A stretch of DNA of 64,000 nt from Polyporus tsugae (Eukaryota; Basidiomycota; Agaricomycetes; Polyporales; Polyporaceae), in the NCBI GenBank assembly GCA_024305745.1, contig JAHRBS010000006.1, positions 684,501 through 748,500 of the forward strand, written 5' to 3'. Positions within the stretch are counted from its first letter, which is position 1. Each line of letters begins with the position of its first letter. A program made the position numbers and the translations under genes. Of the stretch, positions 58,883 to 64,000 are shown in pieces. A model generated the notes under the pieces. The model made no database searches. It was not told where the DNA came from and saw only the letters and a program-made list of their open reading frames with translations.

Positions 58883-60364
58883 ATGCCCACTAAAGGCCTT
58901 GCCATCCTGGGTGCCGGCATCTTCGCCAAAGAGGGTGAGTGGCCCGACCTTCCGAACTCGAGATACCTCCGGGGATTAACCAGCCTGCGTCTGCCCCCCC
59001 TCGCTCTCGTTCGTTGCTCGTCTACACCTGCGATCGCGTGCGATCAGCCCATCTGCCCTCTCTGGCAAAGCTCGGCGACGTGTTCAGCCTCAAAGCCGTC
59101 TACTCGCGCTCAAACAAAAGCGTATCGGCCTTCGCCAAGGACGCCAAGGAGGTGCTCCAGCTCCAGGAACTCCCGGATGTGTACCACGACGAAGACCCCG
59201 CCCTGTCTCTGGACGTCCTCCTTGCCCGATCGGATGTTGACGCCGTCATCGTGGTCTTGCCTATCACCGTCCAGCCAGAGATCATCCTCAAGGCCCTCGC
59301 CGCCGGAAAGCACGTCCTCAGCGAGAAGCCCGTCGCGCCTGACGTGAGCAAGGGCCGCGCGCTGATCCAGGAGTACGAGACCAAGTACAAGCCCAAGGGG
59401 CTCGTATGGCGCGTCGCAGAGAACTTCGAAGCCGAGCCGGGCTACCTCGCCGCCCGCCGCATCATCAAGGAGGGCAAACTCGGCAAGATCACCTACTTCA
59501 GCGCCCGCTCGTACAACTGGATAGACGAGACCTCCAAGTGGTACAACACCCCCTGGCGAACAGTTCCAGACGTGAGCCCTCTTTGACGGTCCGGTTGGGG
59601 AGAGTACGTACGGTATGCTTACTTGTTTATCCGACTCGTATCGCTTGGCCCACGTCGCCCGGATAGTACCAAGGCGGCTTCCTGGTATGTTTTTCCCGCT
59701 TATCATAACGGCAGCCATTGGGTGCCTGACCAGCCTTCCCCCCGGGGCTCCTCACCTGCTCGTCACAGCTCGACGGCGGCGTCGTAAGTACTGTTCCCAC
59801 CATACACAAAACGTGCCTGACACTCACTGAATCCGCCAACGCCGACAATATCCGGACCCGAATCAGCACACCATAGCGGCGCTGCGCATGATCCTGGACT
59901 CCCCGTTCACAATGCTCTCAGCGCACGCCTCCCTCGCTAAGGACATCCTCCCGCCGCACGACACGATCAATGCGATCGCGCGCATCGCCAATGGCGCACA
60001 CGGCGTCGTCGAGCTGTCGTGGGGCACGCCCGTGCCCACGCGCGCCGCGGACGCGCACAACAGTATCTCCGTCACCGGCACGGACGGCTGGCTCGAGATC
60101 ACGCGCACGCCTGGCATCTTCCGCGTCACCGTCAAGACCGCGACGCGGGACGAGAAGGGGAAGCGTGTCGGGGAGCAGACGGAGGTCATCGAGGAGAAGG
60201 AGGGTGGGGTCCAGTTCGAGATCGCGGGCTTCCTGGAGGCGCTGGATGGGAAGGACGACGGGCTCGATGACCCGAGGGGCACGCTGCTCGACGTTGCGTT
60301 CATCGAGGCTGCGCTCAACAGCGGTGGCGCGTCGGTCGATGTTGCGAAGCTTGCGCAGCTGTAA
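58883..60364 (+). CDS. Gfo/Idh/MocA family NAD(P)-dependent oxidoreductase
   Basis: Five exons (58883-58934, 59048-59571, 59667-59684, 59769-59783, 59867-60364) close in frame to 368 residues. The N-terminus is a Rossmann fold (LAILGAGIFAKE). The EKPVAPDVSKGRAL segment contains the conserved EKP lysine motif. YQGGFL-LDGGV-HTIAALR, assembled from two exons of 18 and 15 nt plus the last exon, is the family's GG(x)DxGxH-type active-site motif. The C-terminal alpha/beta domain ends SGGASVDVAKLAQL. Members oxidise or reduce sugars and sugar-like alcohols; the substrate cannot be told from sequence. Divergent from the GH1 gene, so joint control is possible. Confidence 0.9.
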
Positions 60365-61795
60365 TTGGCGAGCACACAATAGTCTGGTGCGGTATGGAAG
60401 AAGCCAAATTCGTGTAACATAGTGCTGTATTTTTGCCCGAAATGAATGGACTTGGCACTGTAAGGTTGCACCACAACGATTCAACAGCCCGGTAGTCTCG
60501 AGGTTACGGCGATAGTGTTCGCACCCTCGAACGCAATTGTTCTAGAAATGCAAACTCTTCACATGCTTCTGCTTCCGAGTATCCTCATCTCCGAATGCCG
60601 CCGCAAGCATCCACGGCCGGGCATTGCGCATCCATCTATCCAACAACCCGGTGTCGGGCTAAGGGGGGCACTCATTCAGCTTCGGGCCCCTCGGAGCGTG
60701 CGCCCGGGGCTATTGCGGCAACCACCCATGGCGTAAGCCCCCCGAAGGCAGGAGGATGGAAGCCCACGCGAAGCGAAGCACCCTTCGCCTTCGCGCATAT
60801 TCTTCGGCGAATTCTCCACGGTGATACACGAGCGGGCGCCTGAGGTTAATGCGTCGCGAGGGTCAACATAGCCAAGGATTGTGAGCTCGAGCTTAGAATA
60901 GTGTCATGGTGTCCACGAGTGTTCCGTGGAGGGCGCATGAAGAGAGAATAGATAGAGAATAGATAGAGGGTGCGTGCGAGGAGGAAGGTGGGACGGCGGT
61001 GAAGCTCGGCTGCGACTTCTCCCAGCGAAGGGCGCAATCTAGAATACTCGCGTCGTCGGCGAGAGCATCGTGAGGCGCCTAGGCTGTACCCTGAATGCTC
61101 TCGTCGACGTCGGCGGCCCGGCCGGCACACGTCCAGACCATAAGCCAAAAGCTACTGTAGGGATATCTCCTTGAACCAGGGTCGACACGCGTGAAGGAGA
61201 AAGACCACCGGGATCGTCGCCACACAAGAAAAGACAACGGTGACGTGCGCGACACTCACGATTTCAATCGGCGGGCGCGCAGAACCACTGATAACCATCG
61301 ACGACACGATAGAATACCGAGATGGCGCCCTTGAGCGCGGACACGGAGGCCACACGCTAATCTTGGCCGCACGGGTTCCCAGACACAGGATGAGAGGCCG
61401 GGAATGCAGGTGGCATACGGTGGGTCCACATTGACAACAGTGTAAGTAGAATTTAAGGAAAACGAACATGAGTCTAAGTCAACGGCATTTCGTAAAGTCT
61501 GCACACGACGCACCTCTTGGATTTAGCAACAGAACGACTGTAGACTTCGCAGCAGGTGTGTGGGACCAGTTCGTCCTGGCGGAACGGTTGTGCGATTTAG
61601 GGCAGGAATGTGTGAAATGGTGAGAGGCACTTCACGACCAGGAATTCCGTAAGGAGACCAGCTGATACACGTCTTGTCCTCTCGAAGAGTCGCAGGAGGT
61701 GTTCGTAAAGCGGAGAAAGCGGAGAAATACCGCCTCGTTCAAACATGGACGTTGCTGGTGCCTGCGTATAGAACGGGGCTGAGTAGGCAAATGCA
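60365..61795. other. Intergenic, no supported gene
   Basis: 1.43 kb between the 3' ends of the oxidoreductase and PEX3 (convergent). Frames of up to 105 codons exist on the minus strand (61152-61469) with hydrophobic stretches, but no family or splice model was found. Confidence 0.4.
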
Positions 61796-63752
61796 TTACC
61801 GAAAGCGATCCTCGTAGCTACTATATATTATTGCCGAAAGCCCAGCAACTTCCCTAGCATCCGCGAGACCCTATGGAGGCCGGATTTGGTCAGCTACGTC
61901 TACTAGACATGTATAGAACGAGAGACGCACATCAACGAGTTCGTTTGGCAGACCTTCCAGGGCCAAGTGACACCACCTCGCCAATCCTGGAAGCATCGCG
62001 GCGAGTCGTTCGCGAGGCTCCTGCCCACCAAGAATGTCTTCTTGCTCGTTATACGAACCGAAGACATGCTTTTCCACCCCTCGTAAAAGAACATCCGTCG
62101 CCCGGTCGAGGCAGACCTCTAGAACACGCTCGAAAGAACCCGACGCGACGTGGGTGCGGGTCTCCAAGAGGAAGGCGTCGAAGGTCGGGTCGTGTGCAGT
62201 GGCAAGCCATGCGGGGATACCGCCCTGGGTGAGCACATGTTGAAGAGTCTCGGGCGTGGGTGGGAGAAGCGTGGACATGAAGCTAGAAAATAGCATGCGG
62301 TAAGAATAGGCGGAGGATTAGGACTATTGTGGTCCACGCATCATAAAGGATGGAACGATGGGAGGGATGGACATACTTTATTCGACGCTCCTTACCCTCG
62401 AAGGTCACCTCGTACTCGACCCGACGGCGGACATCGCAGATCAAACGGTGAAGGTCTGCAGCTGACAGCTTTGTCTTAAGAGACACGCTGTCGCACAAAG
62501 AGGTTATGCCATGGAAGAACTAAGACTGAGCGGCGACGTACCCTTCGAATACCTCCTCGACGCCTCTTCGCACGCGTTCACCAACATCCTTCCACCCGAC
62601 GTGGAGAATCCACCAGCTGAGCGTGAGAAACTCGCGTTCCGTCTCCTCGCTAACGTTTTCCGACTCCTCGAGCTCGTCCGTGTCTGGGTCTTCTAGACTT
62701 CTGTCCCCCCAAAACAACGAGTACACAGATGTACTATACTGCAGCTGTTCCCGCACACGCTCATCGCGTTCCTGCTGGATCATGGACTGTATGTATTTGG
62801 AGCGTCCAAGGATGTTGAGCTGAATGTGGGTAAAGAGGGAAAGGAGAGTCATGGAGTAGATTACGGTCAATGTCCGAGTAAATGCTATTGGAAGATCAGC
62901 ACGCGCAAGTGCTTCGTGGATAAAGATTGCTACGCACTGAGTATCTTGACCTCCCTCCACAACTCAGCCTTGCTTCTTGTGGGCGGACTGAGCACATCGA
63001 GTTGTTGTGCCTGTATATGCGCTTAAGATGCAGGGATTTATCGCCTGCGGGATTACACACCAGGGATGTAGAGGGTCCTAGTCCCGAGGAACCCGACGCG
63101 GAGCCTGTTGAAAGGATAGAATCGGAAAGGGTTCCGCCGAGGCTTGACCTTGGGGAACCAGACGCTCCACCTTCCCTCGGGCCAGGGAATACTTGGGACG
63201 ACCCTCGCGAAGGAAACTGGTCGACCCAGCTCGTGGACGAGGCCGACATCTCCGTGGGGACGGCATCCACAGAAGAAACAACGGAGACAGACCCATTCTC
63301 TGAGCGCACGTCCGGTTCCGGACTGCGAACGTTGTCGACGCTCGACGTGAGGCTTGAATCCGATGGCGCGGTAGGGTGCTGCAATTCTATCCGTGATTTG
63401 GGTGCCTTTGAATAGGACTGGAGCTCCTGGGTTACGCCTTCGACGTCCATGCCTTCCAGGATGTGGGTGCCAAGCGTAGGAAGGAGCGCCATGACGGTAA
63501 ACGAGATGTCTTGCTGGTTCTGCTCGAATCTCCTACGGAGACTACACCACATAACACTCAGGACTGGATGCGGAGAGAAAAACACCGGACTCACTTCTCG
63601 CGAGCCGCTCTCTCCTGGACGATGGAGTTCCGAACATCGTCGAGTCGTTCAGAAACATAGCGGCCGATCATGTACGCGCCACCGACGTACCCCGCCGCCT
63701 TGGTGAGACCCCGCCGCCGCTCATGAAAGTAGTTTCCGAGGGCATGAAACAT
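61796..63752 (-). CDS. PEX3: Peroxin-3, peroxisomal membrane biogenesis factor
   Basis: Seven exons (63752-63595, 63541-63061, 63010-62938, 62884-62542, 62487-62377, 62282-61931, 61870-61796) close in frame to 530 residues. The N-terminus MFHALGNYFHERRRGLTKAA followed by GYVGGAYMIGRYV is the hallmark membrane anchor of Pex3. LRRRFEQNQQDISFTVMALL, SKAELWREVKIL, FTRTLTVIYSMTLLSLFTHI and the C-terminal NELVDGLADAREVAGLSAII are family signatures. It anchors Pex19-bound membrane proteins at the peroxisome. A Ser/Pro-rich insertion of roughly 120 residues (about 90-210) in exon 2 separates the two conserved halves. Introns are 50-94 nt. Confidence 0.95.
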
Positions 63753-64000
63753 AACGAGATGGTGGTGGCATGCAGGAGGTAGACGTCGAGGGCATACACA
63801 GCGTTGCCGAGCTCCAGGTCGCGTTCGACGCCGGGCAAGTAGCCGGCGCTGTCAAACACGTGCTCTTCGCGCCCGCTTGCGCTCACGCAACCTTTTCCCT
63901 CTACCATCACCTACTTGTCTCAACATGGTGCGTTCTCCCCTCTGACGACAACAAGCACACTGGCATGGAGGGCTCATGATGATCATGGCGTAGGGCGGAG
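63753..64000. other. PEX3 upstream region, possible start of a divergent gene
   Basis: The last 250 bp hold the PEX3 promoter. A pyrimidine-rich leader followed by an ATG at 63925-63927 that is immediately followed by a GTGCGT donor could be a first exon of a plus-strand gene continuing past the window; too little is visible to name it. Confidence 0.3.

Noticed and set aside
60580..60760. G/C-rich patch as rDNA or an RNA gene
   Set aside because: No cloverleaf or rRNA signature could be built.
61152..61469. Hydrophobic 105-codon minus-strand frame as a small membrane protein
   Set aside because: No homologue recognised, no supporting splice or promoter signal; chance frame cannot be excluded.

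Overview
The window looks like nuclear DNA of a filamentous basidiomycete, most likely a wood-decay agaricomycete of polyporoid type. Genes carry many short introns (about 48-100 nt, GT...AG, CTAAC/CTGAC branch sites). There are HET-domain proteins of the agaricomycete type, secreted polyporopepsin-like A1 proteases, an ERT1-type zinc-cluster/PAS regulator, an intracellular GH1 beta-glucosidase, and a tRNA-Asn with an intron. Nothing prokaryotic was seen, and the exact species cannot be named.

Layout. 1-22 kb is an accessory, duplicated and decaying region. It holds a Crinkler-like gene cut by the window edge, a protease pseudogene split by a Fot1/pogo transposon, HET-1, a second Crinkler-like copy (dead), protease A, another protease remnant, HET-2, and a small coiled-coil gene (called gene S here) divergent from HET-2. 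23-31.4 kb is a conserved core: phosphoinositide phospholipase C, ERT1 and tRNA-Asn. A second, inactivated copy of the transposon sits 15 bp downstream of the tRNA. 35-39 kb holds a hypothetical gene and an F-box/WD40 fusion gene. 39.6-47.7 kb is a second accessory block: protease B with upstream DNA related, in inverted orientation, to that of protease A, a Crinkler-like remnant, a gene S remnant and HET-3. A HAM1-like lipid-binding-fold gene follows, then a broken HET-4 with another gene S remnant. 54.9-63.8 kb is again conserved: GH1 beta-glucosidase, a Gfo/Idh/MocA oxidoreductase and PEX3.

How it fits together. Four modules recur: HET, gene S, A1 protease and Crinkler-like. Their relative orientation is preserved (HET divergent from gene S three times; protease convergent with Crinkler-like twice), while module order is shuffled and most copies are decaying. 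The best candidate for an undescribed arrangement is the repeated divergent HET/gene S pair. All HET copies also share a C-terminal region of unknown function and have a hypervariable linker inside the HET domain; in HET-3 that linker carries a predicted membrane segment and an internal duplication. A functional link between HET and gene S is inference from repeated adjacency only.

Exon structures were read by eye from splice consensus, frame and paralogue comparison. The totals close in frame for PLC, ERT1, PEX3, the F-box/WD40 gene, gene S, both proteases, the transposase and the oxidoreductase.
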